A program made the position numbers and the translations under genes. A DNA stretch of 64,000 bases, taken from contig NZ_JACCDB010000003.1 of NCBI RefSeq assembly GCF_013432195.1, positions 124,001 through 188,000 on the forward strand. The letters run 5' to 3'. The notes under the pieces are model-generated. The model had not been told where the DNA came from. It saw nothing but the letters and a program-made list of their open reading frames with translations, and searched no databases. The first letter of the stretch is position 1. Every line of letters starts with the position of its first letter. The DNA comes from Tepidicella baoligensis. Its GTDB lineage: Bacteria > Pseudomonadota > Gammaproteobacteria > Burkholderiales > Burkholderiaceae_C. Shown in pieces: positions 19,797 through 29,233 of this stretch.

Positions 19797-20101
19797 CTTG
19801 GGCTGCTTGGGGTGCAAGCGGCATCAAAGCGGTTGCAACGCCGCGGTCATCGGTTTATTCTGAAAAAAGGACGGGGAGTTGACCCTCCTTGGTCCCTCCC
19901 GCCACCGAACGCAGGTTCTTGCCTCGTTCTTCACCGTGTGGTGGGCGATCGTTCAACGGCCAACGGGTCGCTTGAGTTTTTTGTGGATCGGTGCTTCGGC
20001 GCCGGTCGACCGACCGCGGTGCCCGCCCTCAGGCGCTGACGTGGTCTGGCGTGTCACCGGTTCGTTATGAACCGAGCCCGCCACTCGAAACAACGCATGG
20101 C

Positions 20102-20641
20102 ATGACCAGTACGGACAACACCGAAACCCCTCTATTGACGACTTTTCGATTCCGCAGCGTCCGGCAAAGCGACGGCGCTGCCTTGTGGCACCTGGTGCGG
20201 GCCACGGGCACGCTGGAAGTCAATTCCCCCTACTTCTACGTGCTCTTCGCCACCGATTTCGGCGCCACCTCCCTGCTGGCCGAGACGCCGGAAGGAGAAA
20301 CGGCCGGTGCCGTGATCGGATACCACCCGCCTTTGCAACCCGAAACCGCCTTCGTCTGGCAGGTCGGTGTCCATCCCCGTTGGCAAGGCCAGGGGTTGGG
20401 GTTGGCGTTGCTGCAGCGTTGGCTCGCCTTACCGGCCAATGCCCGCTGTCGCTGGGTCACTGCGACGGTGGCTGACGACAACGCCGCCTCACAGGCGCTG
20501 TTCCGCCGGCTGGCCCGGGCATACCGCACCTCCTGCGAGGTGCGTCCTCACTTCACGCCCGACCTGTTTCCCATCGATCACCCTGCGGAGCCCTTGTTCC
20601 GTGTCGGGCCGATCGATCGTGGCACTCCGGTGCCTGTCTGA
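20102..20641 (+). CDS. ectA: L-2,4-diaminobutyrate N-acetyltransferase
   Basis: A 179-residue GNAT acetyltransferase that acetylates 2,4-diaminobutyrate with acetyl-CoA, the second step of ectoine synthesis. The acetyl-CoA loop is visible as VGVHPRWQGQGLGLALL (about residues 88-104), and the N-terminal FRFRSVRQSDGAALWHLV and NSPYFYVLF match EctA. I start at 20102 (MTSTDN) since the upstream open frame is unlike the family. It is first in ectABCD, 86 bases before ectB. No dedicated aspartokinase (ask) or ectR gene accompanies the cluster. Confidence 0.94.
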   Translation: MTSTDNTETPLLTTFRFRSVRQSDGAALWHLVRATGTLEVNSPYFYVLFATDFGATSLLAETPEGETAGAVIGYHPPLQPETAFVWQVGVHPRWQGQGLGLALLQRWLALPANARCRWVTATVADDNAASQALFRRLARAYRTSCEVRPHFTPDLFPIDHPAEPLFRVGPIDRGTPVPV

Positions 20642-20727
20642 ACTGGCGCGGTTCGTGCGCCTCGTCGCGCGTGGCTTGGCCTGTGAGGCCCGGGCCGCGC
20701 CATTCACCCCAGGAGAAAGGAGATCCG

Positions 20728-22023
20728 ATGAACACATTCGAACAGCATGAATCCGAGGTACGCGGCTACTGCCGCAGCTTTCCGGCCGTTTTCAGCAGCG
20801 CCAAGGGCGCCTGGATGACCGACACCGAAGGCAAGCGCTACCTGGACTTTTTCGCCGGGGCCGGCGTGCTGAACTACGGCCACAACCCCGACAAGATCAA
20901 GCAGGCCCTGCTGGGCTACCTGATGCGCGACGGCATCACCCACACGCTGGACATGTACAGCGAGGCCAAGCAACGCTTCATCGAGCGGTTCCATGAAGTG
21001 ATCCTGCAACCGCGCGGCCTGAACTACAAGTTTCAGTTCCCCGGCCCCACCGGCACCAACGCCGTGGAAGCCGCTCTGAAACTGGCCCGCAAGGTGACCG
21101 GGCGTGAGCAGGTGGTGGGCTTCACCAATGCCTTTCACGGCATGACGCTGGGCGCCCTGGCCGTGACGGGCAACGGCTTCAAGCGTGCCGGTGCCGGCGT
21201 GCCGCTGAGCCACAGTGCCTCGGTGCCTTTTGACGGTTACCTGGGCGCCGAGACCGACACGCTGGACTACTTCGAAGCCCTGCTGAAAGACAGTGGCAGC
21301 GGCATGGACACGCCGGCGGCCGTGATCGTGGAGACGGTGCAGGCCGAAGGCGGCGTGAACGTGGCCAGCGTGGAGTGGCTGCAGCGTCTGCGCCGCATCA
21401 CGGCCGAACACGGGATCGTGTTGATCGTCGATGACATCCAGGTCGGCTGTGGACGCACCGGGCGTTTCTTCAGCTTCGAGGAAGCCGGCATCGTGCCGGA
21501 CATCGTCACGCTGTCCAAGTCGCTGTCGGGCTATGGCCTGCCGCTGGCGCTGGTGTTGATCAAGCCCGAACTCGACCAGTGGGCCCCGGGTGAGCACAAT
21601 GGCACCTTCCGTGGCCATTGCCCGGCCTTCGTCACCGCCACGGCCGCGCTGCAGTTTTGGCAGAACGACGCACTCGCGCAAAGCGTGCAGAAAAAGGCGG
21701 GTCTGGTCGAGCGACGGCTGCAGGCCATGGCCCAGCGGCTGACGCCCGAGGCCAAGGTTCGGGGACGCGGCCTGATCTGGGGCATCGAATTCGACGATCC
21801 GACGCTGGCGGGCCGGGTCTCGCAGGCCTGCTTCGAGCGCGGGTTGATCATCGAAACCGCCGGTATCGACGACCAAGTGCTCAAGCTGCTGCCCAGCCTC
21901 ACCATCACCGAACAGGAGCTGGCGCATGGTCTGGACGTGATCGAGGACGCCCTGCGTGCGGTGCTGGGCCTGCCGGCGGCCAGCGCGCATGCCGCCGAAC
22001 CCGCCCTGGCCCAGGCCGCCTGA
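20728..22023 (+). CDS. ectB: Diaminobutyrate-2-oxoglutarate aminotransferase
   Basis: A 431-residue class III PLP aminotransferase converting aspartate semialdehyde to 2,4-diaminobutyrate, the first committed step to ectoine. Motifs are FPGPTGTNAVEAALKLARK, VDDIQVGCGRTG, and the PLP lysine in TLSKSLSGYGLP. A strong AGGAGAAAGGAG leader precedes the ATG at 20728. Aspartate semialdehyde is also the substrate of the carboxyspermidine route near the start of this window, so the two pathways could compete for one precursor (inference). Confidence 0.96.
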   Translation: MNTFEQHESEVRGYCRSFPAVFSSAKGAWMTDTEGKRYLDFFAGAGVLNYGHNPDKIKQALLGYLMRDGITHTLDMYSEAKQRFIERFHEVILQPRGLNYKFQFPGPTGTNAVEAALKLARKVTGREQVVGFTNAFHGMTLGALAVTGNGFKRAGAGVPLSHSASVPFDGYLGAETDTLDYFEALLKDSGSGMDTPAAVIVETVQAEGGVNVASVEWLQRLRRITAEHGIVLIVDDIQVGCGRTGRFFSFEEAGIVPDIVTLSKSLSGYGLPLALVLIKPELDQWAPGEHNGTFRGHCPAFVTATAALQFWQNDALAQSVQKKAGLVERRLQAMAQRLTPEAKVRGRGLIWGIEFDDPTLAGRVSQACFERGLIIETAGIDDQVLKLLPSLTITEQELAHGLDVIEDALRAVLGLPAASAHAAEPALAQAA

Positions 22024-22054
22024 CCCCTTTGCGCATCATCCAAGGAGAGCAAGC

Positions 22055-22444
<390 letters not shown>

Positions 22445-22457
22445 AAGGAACTGTGCC

Positions 22458-23411
22458 ATGACGACATCGACCCCGACCATGGGCATGGCTGCCCGCAGCG
22501 CCCAACTCAGCAGGCCCCGCGCCGACGACCGCTACCCTTCACGCTTCGGCAACGAGGTGCTGATCACCCGCCGGCTCGATCCGGTGGTGTGGGGCCGCGC
22601 GGAAGACGGCCCCCTGAGCGAAATGGAGCTGAATTTCTACACCGACAACGGCTACCTGCATTTCGAAGACTTGCTCACCCCGGCAGAGGTGGAGAGTTGC
22701 CTGCAGGAACTGCAGCGCCTGCGTGCAGACGAGTCCGTCAAGAGCGCCGACGAAGCCGTGATCGAACCTGGCAGCGGGGAATTGCGCTCCCTGTTCGCGG
22801 TGCACCGCAGCAGCGAGGTGTTGCGCCGCCTGGCCAACCACCCGAAACTGGTGGCGGTGGCCCGGCAACTGTTGGGCAGCGAGGTGTACATTCACCAGTC
22901 CCGCATCAATTACAAAGGCGGCTTTCGAGGCAAAGAGTTCTACTGGCACTCCGACTTCGAAACCTGGCACGTCGAGGACGGCATCCCGAACATGCGCATG
23001 GTGAGCTGCTCGATCGCGCTCACCCCCAACACACCCTATAACGGCCCGCTGATGATCATTCCGGGTTCGCATCAGCGCTACGTGAGCTGTGTGGGGGCCA
23101 CGCCCGAAAACCATTACAAGGCTTCACTCAAGCAACAGGAGATCGGCGTCCCCGACGACGTGAGCCTGACGCAGCTGGTGCAGGACTTCGGCATCACCGC
23201 ACCCATCGGCCCGGCCGGCTCGGTCACCTTCTTCGAGTGCAACGTGATGCACGGCTCCAACTCCAACATCACGCCGCTGCCGCGCAGCAACGTGTTCATG
23301 GTGTTCAACAGCGTGCACAACACCCCGGTGGACCCATACTGTGGGCTGGCTCCGAGGCCGCCGTTCATCGCCGAGCGTGAGGACTTCACGCCCGTGGGGG
23401 CAGGCAGCTGA
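22458..23411 (+). CDS. ectD: Ectoine 5-hydroxylase
   Basis: A 317-residue Fe(II)/2-oxoglutarate dioxygenase converting ectoine to 5-hydroxyectoine with O2. The signature FYWHSDFETWHVEDGIPNMR holds two iron ligands, H164 and D166; the third is H265 in CNVMHGSNSN. AAAGGAACTG precedes the ATG at 22458. Being last in the operon and directly fused in transcription suggests both ectoine and hydroxyectoine are made. The reaction needs O2, so the host is aerobic at least part of the time. A 10-bp inverted repeat lies just beyond the stop. Confidence 0.95.
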   Translation: MTTSTPTMGMAARSAQLSRPRADDRYPSRFGNEVLITRRLDPVVWGRAEDGPLSEMELNFYTDNGYLHFEDLLTPAEVESCLQELQRLRADESVKSADEAVIEPGSGELRSLFAVHRSSEVLRRLANHPKLVAVARQLLGSEVYIHQSRINYKGGFRGKEFYWHSDFETWHVEDGIPNMRMVSCSIALTPNTPYNGPLMIIPGSHQRYVSCVGATPENHYKASLKQQEIGVPDDVSLTQLVQDFGITAPIGPAGSVTFFECNVMHGSNSNITPLPRSNVFMVFNSVHNTPVDPYCGLAPRPPFIAEREDFTPVGAGS

Positions 23412-23418
23412 GGCGACA

Positions 23419-23510
23419 ACCCCACGTCGGTGATCTGCTGGCCCCGGTGCACCTCCGCACGGCTGGGAACAGGACGACGCAGGACATCGGCAGCGATACA
23501 GACGTGGGGT
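23419..23510. repeat. 10-bp inverted repeat beyond ectD
   Basis: ACCCCACGTC (23419-23428) and GACGTGGGGT (23501-23510) are exact inverted complements separated by 72 bases, filling the gap between the ectD stop and the CBS gene stop (convergent). It could fold as a long-range hairpin that separates the two convergent operons, but no T-tract follows either arm, so I do not call it a terminator. Confidence 0.45.
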
Positions 23511-23538
23511 CTGCGGCGACAGGGTGCGCCGACGAAGT

Positions 23539-23943
23539 TCAGACGGAAGGCGGATCGATCTCGGCCATCTGCAGGATGGAGCCGACGATGTCGTTCATGG
23601 TGATGATGCCCACCATGTCGTTGCCTTCCATGGCCAACAGGCGGCGCAGCCTCATGTTGACCATCATGCGGGCGGCGTATTTGACTTGCGCCTGGGCGCT
23701 GATGGTGAGAGCCGGTTTGGCGCACACGTCGTACACGTTGATGAGGTCGATGTCGCCCTCCTCGGCCACGATGGTCTTGAGGATGTTGGTGTAGGTGATG
23801 ATGCCGTACACGTCGTGCGCGTCGCGGCGCTCCACCACCAGCGATTTCACGCGCCGGGCTTTCATGGTCTTCATGGCCTCGCGAAGGGGGGCCATGGGAG
23901 AGATGGTGGCAACGTCGCGCACCATGAGGTCTTGCACTAGCAT
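23539..23943 (-). CDS. CBS-domain protein
   Basis: A 134-residue protein made of two CBS motifs (MLVQDLMVRDVATISPMAPLREAMKTM at the start; about residues 70-130 for the second with EGNDMVGIITMNDIV). CBS pairs bind adenosine nucleotides and regulate enzymes or transporters. Third gene of the DUF1538-PII-CBS operon, 11 bases after the PII-like gene, so most likely a nucleotide-sensing regulator of the DUF1538 transporter (inference from context). Convergent with ectD. Confidence 0.86.
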   Translation of the reverse strand: MLVQDLMVRDVATISPMAPLREAMKTMKARRVKSLVVERRDAHDVYGIITYTNILKTIVAEEGDIDLINVYDVCAKPALTISAQAQVKYAARMMVNMRLRRLLAMEGNDMVGIITMNDIVGSILQMAEIDPPSV

Positions 23944-23954
23944 GGTTGGGGCTC

Positions 23955-24302
23955 CTAGATGTCGTCCTTGATGCGGTTCTCGAACTGGTGGATCTGCGTC
24001 ATGTCGATCCCGGTGATGTGCTCCAGCGGCAGGGTGAACACCACCCCGCGCGACTGTTGATCAAGCTCCAGCTCCTTGCTGATGTTCTTGAGCACCTGCA
24101 CCGACAGTTTTTTTTCGAGCACGAACACCAGCACCGACTGGCTGCCCTCGACGGTGAGGCCGAAGAAGGTTTTCTTCTCCTTGGCGCCGATGCCTTTGCC
24201 GCCCAGGATGGTCACGCCGCTGGCACCGCTGCGGCGGGCCACGTCGATGGCTTGCTCCTCCAGCTCCTCGGCGAGGATGGCCACGAGCACGGAAAACTTC
24301 AT
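23955..24302 (-). CDS. PII-like signalling protein
   Basis: A 115-residue protein with ferredoxin-like PII fold character: MKFSVLVAILAEELEEQAIDVARRSGASGVTILGGKG, then KKTFFGLTVEGSQSVLVFVLE and LEHITGIDMTQIHQFEN. It lacks the uridylylatable Tyr T-loop of GlnB/GlnK as far as I can see, so it is a PII-like (carboxysome/transporter-associated type) rather than a nitrogen PII. Its stop and start overlap or abut the DUF1538 gene (4-base overlap), pointing to a role in controlling that membrane protein. Function not established. Confidence 0.82.
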   Translation of the reverse strand: MKFSVLVAILAEELEEQAIDVARRSGASGVTILGGKGIGAKEKKTFFGLTVEGSQSVLVFVLEKKLSVQVLKNISKELELDQQSRGVVFTLPLEHITGIDMTQIHQFENRIKDDI

Positions 24303-25795
24303 GCGGATGCTCCTTCTTGCTTGAACCGCTCCACATAGATGGCGTAGAGCATGACGGTCAGAATGGGGAAGATGGACGCGAACGCGATCAGGCCGAAGCC
24401 GTCGATCAGCACGTTGCGCCCCTCGATGCTGCTGGCCAAGCCGATGCCCAGGGCTGTGACCAGCGGTACCGTCACTTCCGAGGTGGTGACCCCACCGAGG
24501 TCGAACGCCAGGGGAATGATGTACTTGGGCGCCAGCCAGGTCAAGACGATGACCAGAATGTAGCCGCCCATGATGTAGTAGTGGATGGAGTCGCCGGTGA
24601 TGATGCGGTGCACGCCCACCGTGAGGCCGATGGCCACCCCGAGCGCCACCAACATGCGGATGCGGCTGGCCTGCAACTTGCCCTTGGCGGCTTCTTCGGC
24701 TTGCTGGCCGATGGCCATGAGCGCCGGTTCGGCCATGGTGGTGGCGAAACCGATGGCAAAGGCAAACAGATAGACCCAGGCAAAGGTGTCGAGCTGGATC
24801 AACTGCGCCGCCATGCTGCGCCCGACCGGGAACAGGCCGAGCTTGAGTCCCACCACGAAGGCATACAAGCCCACGATCACCAGCACGAAACCACCCGCTA
24901 CCTTGTGCAGGTGGGCAATGGGTTTGCGGATCACCGCGTACTGGAAAAACAGAATCACCGCGATGATGGGCAGTACGTCGCGGAACATCAGCAGCAGATC
25001 CGTCACCATGACCAGCAGCCAGTGTCGTGCGGCAGCCTCGCCCTCGGCGGCCGCCGCTGCGAGTGCAGCGGCTTCAGCAGGGGCTTCGGCGAAACGGTAC
25101 ACATAGATGCCGTACAGTTGCACCGTGATCATGGGCACCATCACCGCCAGCGCCACCAGGCCAAAGCCGTGCAGCAGGGGATGGCGGCCGCGGATGGACA
25201 TGGCCAGGCCGATGCCCAGGGCCGCCACCAGTGGCACCGTGACGATGTTGGTGGTCACGCCCCCGGAGTCGTAGGCCAGCCCCACGATCTCCTCGGGGGC
25301 GAAGAAGGTGACCAGCACCACCAGCACGTAGCCCACGATCATGTACCAGTGCAGAGACTGCCCCAGCACCGTGCGCACGATGCCTACCGCCACGACCACG
25401 CCCACCGAGGCGGCGACCAGCAGCCGCAGCGTCCAGCCATGGATGCGCCCTTCACTGATGAGTTCGGCCTGAGAGGCCACGGCGATCAGCGCCGGCTCGG
25501 CCACCACGGCCGCAAAGCCCAGGCTGAAGCCAAATACCATCAGCAACACCAGCGAACCCTTTTGGGTGAACTGGTTGGACAGGTTCTTGCCAATGGGAAA
25601 GATGCCCAGCTCCAGCCCTTGCAGGAACACCGCCACACCCACCGCCACTATGAACAGCCCGATCACCATGGACAACAGGCCCGGGGGCACTTCCTGGATC
25701 ACGGCAAACTGGAAAAAGCCGACCACCAGCACGATGGGCAGCAGGTTGCGCAAGGCGTGCAGCAGCAGATGCCAGAAGGCGGTGAGCTGGTTCAA
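24299..25795 (-). CDS. Duplicated DUF1538 membrane protein, candidate cation/proton antiporter
   Basis: A 498-residue polytopic inner-membrane protein built from two homologous halves (about 1-240 and 260-498). Repeated motifs show the duplication: AEPALIAVASQAE versus AEPALMAIGQQAE, and SGGVTTNIVTVPLVAALGIG versus LGGVTTSEVTVPLVTALGIG. A Halomonas DUF1538 pair (UmpA/UmpB) has been reported, as I recall, to act together as a Na+(Li+,K+)/H+ antiporter; this single protein looks like a natural fusion of such a pair. First gene of the operon with PII-like and CBS genes, next to ectoine genes. The transport function is inferred. Confidence 0.8.
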   Translation of the reverse strand: MNQLTAFWHLLLHALRNLLPIVLVVGFFQFAVIQEVPPGLLSMVIGLFIVAVGVAVFLQGLELGIFPIGKNLSNQFTQKGSLVLLMVFGFSLGFAAVVAEPALIAVASQAELISEGRIHGWTLRLLVAASVGVVVAVGIVRTVLGQSLHWYMIVGYVLVVLVTFFAPEEIVGLAYDSGGVTTNIVTVPLVAALGIGLAMSIRGRHPLLHGFGLVALAVMVPMITVQLYGIYVYRFAEAPAEAAALAAAAAEGEAAARHWLLVMVTDLLLMFRDVLPIIAVILFFQYAVIRKPIAHLHKVAGGFVLVIVGLYAFVVGLKLGLFPVGRSMAAQLIQLDTFAWVYLFAFAIGFATTMAEPALMAIGQQAEEAAKGKLQASRIRMLVALGVAIGLTVGVHRIITGDSIHYYIMGGYILVIVLTWLAPKYIIPLAFDLGGVTTSEVTVPLVTALGIGLASSIEGRNVLIDGFGLIAFASIFPILTVMLYAIYVERFKQEGASA

Positions 25796-25926
25796 TGGGC
25801 GGTGTCTCCGGTTGTCGTGCAGAACCCATCCGCTGGGGCAGGTCGATTGAGTTTATACGCAACCAGAACGCCGTTCTGGCCTGGCTGCAAGCAGGCTGTC
25901 AAGAGGAGCTGCAATAATGCCGACTC

Positions 25927-27117
25927 ATGAAATTCCTCCGTTTTTCCGACATCTGCGCCAGCGGACAGGCCGCCGGCAAGCGCGTTTTCATCCGGGCCGA
26001 CCTCAACGTGCCCCAGGACGACGAAGGCAACATCACCGAGGACACGCGCATCCGCGCCTCGCTGCCCGCGATCCAGATGGCTCTGGGAGCCGGTGCGGCG
26101 GTGATGGTCACCTCCCACCTGGGCCGCCCGACCGAGGGCGAGTTCCGCCCCGAGTACTCCCTGGCCCCGGTCGCCCGGCGTCTGGGCAAGCTGCTGGGCC
26201 GTGAGGTGCCGCTGGTGGCCGACTGGGTGGACGGCGGCTTCGAAGTCAAGCCCGGCGAAGTGGTGTTGCTGGAAAACTGCCGCTTCAACATCGGCGAGAA
26301 GAAGAACTCACCCGAACTGGCCGCCAAGCTGGGCAAGCTGTGCGATATCTTCGTGCACGATGCCTTCGGCACCGCCCACCGGGTCGAGGCCACGACCTAT
26401 GGCATCGCCGAAACCGCGCCGGTGGCCTGTGCCGGCCCGCTGCTGGCCGCCGAGATGGATGCCATCTCCAAAGCGTTGGAGAATCCGCGCCGGCCGCTGG
26501 TGGCCATCGTCGGCGGCTCCAAGGTGAGCACCAAGCTGTCCATCCTCAAGACGCTGGCGTCCAAGGTAGATCAGCTCATCGTGGGCGGCGGCATCGCCAA
26601 CACCTTCTTGCTGGCGGCGGGCAAGCGCATCGGCGACTCCCTGGCCGAGCCCGAGATGGTGCGCGAGGCGCAGCAGGTGATGGACTTGATGAAGGCGCGG
26701 GGCGCCGAGGTGCCGCTGCCGGTGGATGTGGTGGTGGCCGACGAGGTGTCGGCACTGGCGCGCGCCAACCGCGTGTCGGTGGACGAAGTCGGTCCGCACG
26801 ACCGCATCCTGGACGTCGGCCCCAAGACCTCGGCCAAACTGGCCGACATCATCGCGCACGCGGGTACCATCGTCTGGAACGGACCGCTCGGCGTGTTCGA
26901 AATCCCACAGTTTGCGGGTGGCACCAAAATGCTGGCGTCGGCCATCGCGCATTCGGACGCGTTTTCGATCGCCGGTGGGGGCGACACGCTGGCCGCCATT
27001 GCCAAGTTCCACATCGAGGACGACATCGACTACATCTCCACGGGTGGAGGGGCCTTCCTGGAGGTGCTGGAAGGCAAGACATTGCCGGCTTTCGAGGTGC
27101 TGGCCAAGCGCGCCTGA
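25927..27117 (+). CDS. pgk: Phosphoglycerate kinase
   Basis: A 396-residue glycolytic/Calvin-cycle enzyme interconverting 1,3-bisphosphoglycerate and 3-phosphoglycerate with ADP/ATP. Motifs: [12 protein letters not shown] near the N-terminus, [41 protein letters not shown] and the C-terminal GGGDTLAAI with STGGGAFLE. Length and motifs are complete. It is 29 bases upstream of pyk on the same strand and divergent from the DUF1538 operon across 131 bases. Confidence 0.98.
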   Translation: MKFLRFSDICASGQAAGKRVFIRADLNVPQDDEGNITEDTRIRASLPAIQMALGAGAAVMVTSHLGRPTEGEFRPEYSLAPVARRLGKLLGREVPLVADWVDGGFEVKPGEVVLLENCRFNIGEKKNSPELAAKLGKLCDIFVHDAFGTAHRVEATTYGIAETAPVACAGPLLAAEMDAISKALENPRRPLVAIVGGSKVSTKLSILKTLASKVDQLIVGGGIANTFLLAAGKRIGDSLAEPEMVREAQQVMDLMKARGAEVPLPVDVVVADEVSALARANRVSVDEVGPHDRILDVGPKTSAKLADIIAHAGTIVWNGPLGVFEIPQFAGGTKMLASAIAHSDAFSIAGGGDTLAAIAKFHIEDDIDYISTGGGAFLEVLEGKTLPAFEVLAKRA

Positions 27118-27146
27118 ACATCCACCACCCGCTGCCCCGCAACCCC

Positions 27147-28580
27147 ATGCCTGCCCGTGCCACCAAGATCGTTGCCACCCTCGGCCCCGCCTCCAGCGAT
27201 CCCGATCTGCTGGAGGCCATGATCCGTGCCGGTGTCAACGTGGTACGGCTCAATTTCTCGCACGGCAGCGCGGACGACCATCGGCAGCGCGCCCGCTTGG
27301 TTCGCGAGGCTTCGCACCGGGCGGGCCGGGAAGTGGCCATCATGGCCGATCTGCAGGGCCCCAAAATCCGGGTCGGCAAGTTTGCCGAGGGACGGGTCCA
27401 GCTGGAGGCGGGTCAAGCCTTTGTGCTGGATGCCGACCGCACCGAGCCGGGGAATGCCCAAAGCGTCGGGCTGGACTACAAGGAGCTGCCGCGCGACGTA
27501 CGCCCAGGGGACACCCTGCTGCTCAACGATGGGCTGATCGTGCTCAAGGTGCTGCGCGTGGAGGGCGCTGCGGTGCACACCGAGGTGGTGGTGGGCGGCG
27601 AGCTGTCGAATAACAAGGGCATCAACAAACAGGGCGGCGGGCTGACGGCCCCCGCGCTCACCGCCAAGGACATGGAGGACATCAAGATCGCCATGGCCTT
27701 GCAGGCCGACTACGTGGCGGTGAGCTTTCCCAAAAGCGCCACCGATATGGAGCTGGCCCGCCAGCTGTGCCAGGTGGCCTGCCCATCGGGTCACAAGCCG
27801 GGGCTGATAGCCAAGATCGAGCGCGCCGAGGCCATCCCCGAGCTGGAAAACATCCTGCGTGCGAGCGACGGCATCATGGTCGCGCGCGGCGATCTGGCCG
27901 TGGAGGTGGGGCATGCCGCCGTGCCGGCGCTGCAAAAGCGCATGATCCGTCTGGCCCACGAACACGACCGTTTCGTGATCACCGCCACGCAGATGATGGA
28001 GAGCATGATCCATGCGCCCGTGCCCACGCGCGCGGAAGTCAGCGACGTGGCCAACGCCGTGCTCGACGGCACCGACGCCGTGATGCTCAGCGCCGAGACC
28101 GCCGCCGGCAAGTACCCGCTGCAGACCGTGCGGGAAATGGCGCAGATCTGCGAAGCCGCCGAGAAGGCCGATCACCACGAGCTGGAATCGGATTTCATGG
28201 GCAAGCGCTTCCACCGCATCGACCAGTCGATCGCGATGGGTGCGCTGTTCACCGCCTCGCACCTGGGGGCCAAGGCGATCGTGGCCTTGACCGAGTCCGG
28301 CTCCACCGCGCTGTGGATGAGCCGGCACAAGGTCAACATCCCCATCTATGCCGTCACCTCCAAGCTGGCGACGCAACGCCGCATGACGATCTACCGCAAC
28401 GTGCGGCCCCTGCTCATGGACACCAGCGCCGACCGCGACACCGCGCTGCGGCAGGCCGAGAACTACCTGATGGAACGCGGCATCGTCAAGCCGGGCGACA
28501 TTTACGCCATCACCTGCGGCGAGCCCATGGGCACACCAGGCGGCACCAACATGCTCAAGCTCTGCAGCGTGCGCGGCTGA
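27147..28580 (+). CDS. pyk: Pyruvate kinase
   Basis: A 477-residue enzyme converting phosphoenolpyruvate and ADP to pyruvate and ATP. The N-terminus TKIVATLGPASSDPDLL, then NVVRLNFSHGS, and the substrate segment FVITATQMMESMIHAPVPTRAEVSDVAN are diagnostic; the C-terminal allosteric domain follows (AIVALTESGSTALWMSR). A longer frame runs through upstream pgk sequence, but the ATG at 27147 is the family start. Co-transcribed with pgk, a common betaproteobacterial pairing. Confidence 0.97.
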   Translation: MPARATKIVATLGPASSDPDLLEAMIRAGVNVVRLNFSHGSADDHRQRARLVREASHRAGREVAIMADLQGPKIRVGKFAEGRVQLEAGQAFVLDADRTEPGNAQSVGLDYKELPRDVRPGDTLLLNDGLIVLKVLRVEGAAVHTEVVVGGELSNNKGINKQGGGLTAPALTAKDMEDIKIAMALQADYVAVSFPKSATDMELARQLCQVACPSGHKPGLIAKIERAEAIPELENILRASDGIMVARGDLAVEVGHAAVPALQKRMIRLAHEHDRFVITATQMMESMIHAPVPTRAEVSDVANAVLDGTDAVMLSAETAAGKYPLQTVREMAQICEAAEKADHHELESDFMGKRFHRIDQSIAMGALFTASHLGAKAIVALTESGSTALWMSRHKVNIPIYAVTSKLATQRRMTIYRNVRPLLMDTSADRDTALRQAENYLMERGIVKPGDIYAITCGEPMGTPGGTNMLKLCSVRG

Positions 28581-28591
28581 GCGGCCCCGCG

Positions 28592-29218
28592 TCAGGCCCC
28601 GGCGCCGAGCGCGGGGAAGATCTTGACGAGCCCCCCGGCCATCACCTCCACGGCGAGGGCGGCCAGAATCAGGCCCATGAGCCGGGTCATCACGTTGATG
28701 CCGGTCTTGCCCAGGACCCGGGCGATGGGTTCGGCCAGGGTGAAGCACACCGCCGTGGCCAGGCCAATGACCACCCCGTAGCCCACCAGGGCGGCGTGCT
28801 GCCAGAAGGTCTGGGCCTGGTCGGCGTAGATCACCACGGTGGACATGCTGGCCGGGCCCGTGAGCAACGGAATGGTCAGCGGCACCACGGCAATGGAAGC
28901 GCGTGCGGAGGCGTCGTCCACCTCGTCTTGGGTGGTCTTGGCCTCGGCCGGCTGGGCGTTGAGCATGGACAAAGCAGCGGTCAGCAGCAGCATGCCGCCG
29001 CCGACCTGGAAACTGGCCAGCGAGATGCTGAAAAACTCCAGGATTTTCAGGCCCAGCACGGCGGCGGTGGCGATCACCGCGAAGGCGCTGAACGACGCGG
29101 TGAGCACGGTGCGGCGCCGTTGCGCCTTGGAGAACCCTTGCGTGTAATGGATGAAGAAGGGCACGATCGCCAGCGGGTTGACGATGGCCAGCAGGGTGAT
29201 GAGCGGCTTGAGGTCCAT
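28592..29218 (-). CDS. MarC family integral membrane protein
   Basis: A 208-residue protein with about six membrane helices, containing ITLLAIVNPLAIVPFFIHYTQG at the start and TIPLLTGPASMSTVVIYAD in the middle, hallmarks of the MarC/UPF0056 family. The family's role is unknown; MarC is not a proven drug exporter. Convergent with pyk and 15 bases downstream of the EAL gene on the same strand. Confidence 0.9.
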   Translation of the reverse strand: MDLKPLITLLAIVNPLAIVPFFIHYTQGFSKAQRRRTVLTASFSAFAVIATAAVLGLKILEFFSISLASFQVGGGMLLLTAALSMLNAQPAEAKTTQDEVDDASARASIAVVPLTIPLLTGPASMSTVVIYADQAQTFWQHAALVGYGVVIGLATAVCFTLAEPIARVLGKTGINVMTRLMGLILAALAVEVMAGGLVKIFPALGAGA

Positions 29219-29233
29219 CGAGGCGGGGGGGAG

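Larger units (their letters stand above)
19631..20101. other. Long non-coding spacer upstream of ectABCD
   Basis: About 470 bases without a gene I can support. Bases ~19670-19800 are strikingly AT-rich against a GC-rich surround and contain two inverted repeats listed separately. The rest (19800-20101) returns to high GC. A 107-codon open frame (19716-20039) crosses the spacer but has no ribosome-binding site, no family resemblance and shifting composition. The spacer very likely carries the ectoine promoter and operators; I cannot pick a confident -35/-10 pair. Confidence 0.6.

Noticed and set aside
19716-20039. A 107-codon open frame in the ect upstream spacer
   Set aside because: No ribosome-binding site, no recognisable domain, and it crosses an abrupt AT-to-GC shift; more likely non-coding.
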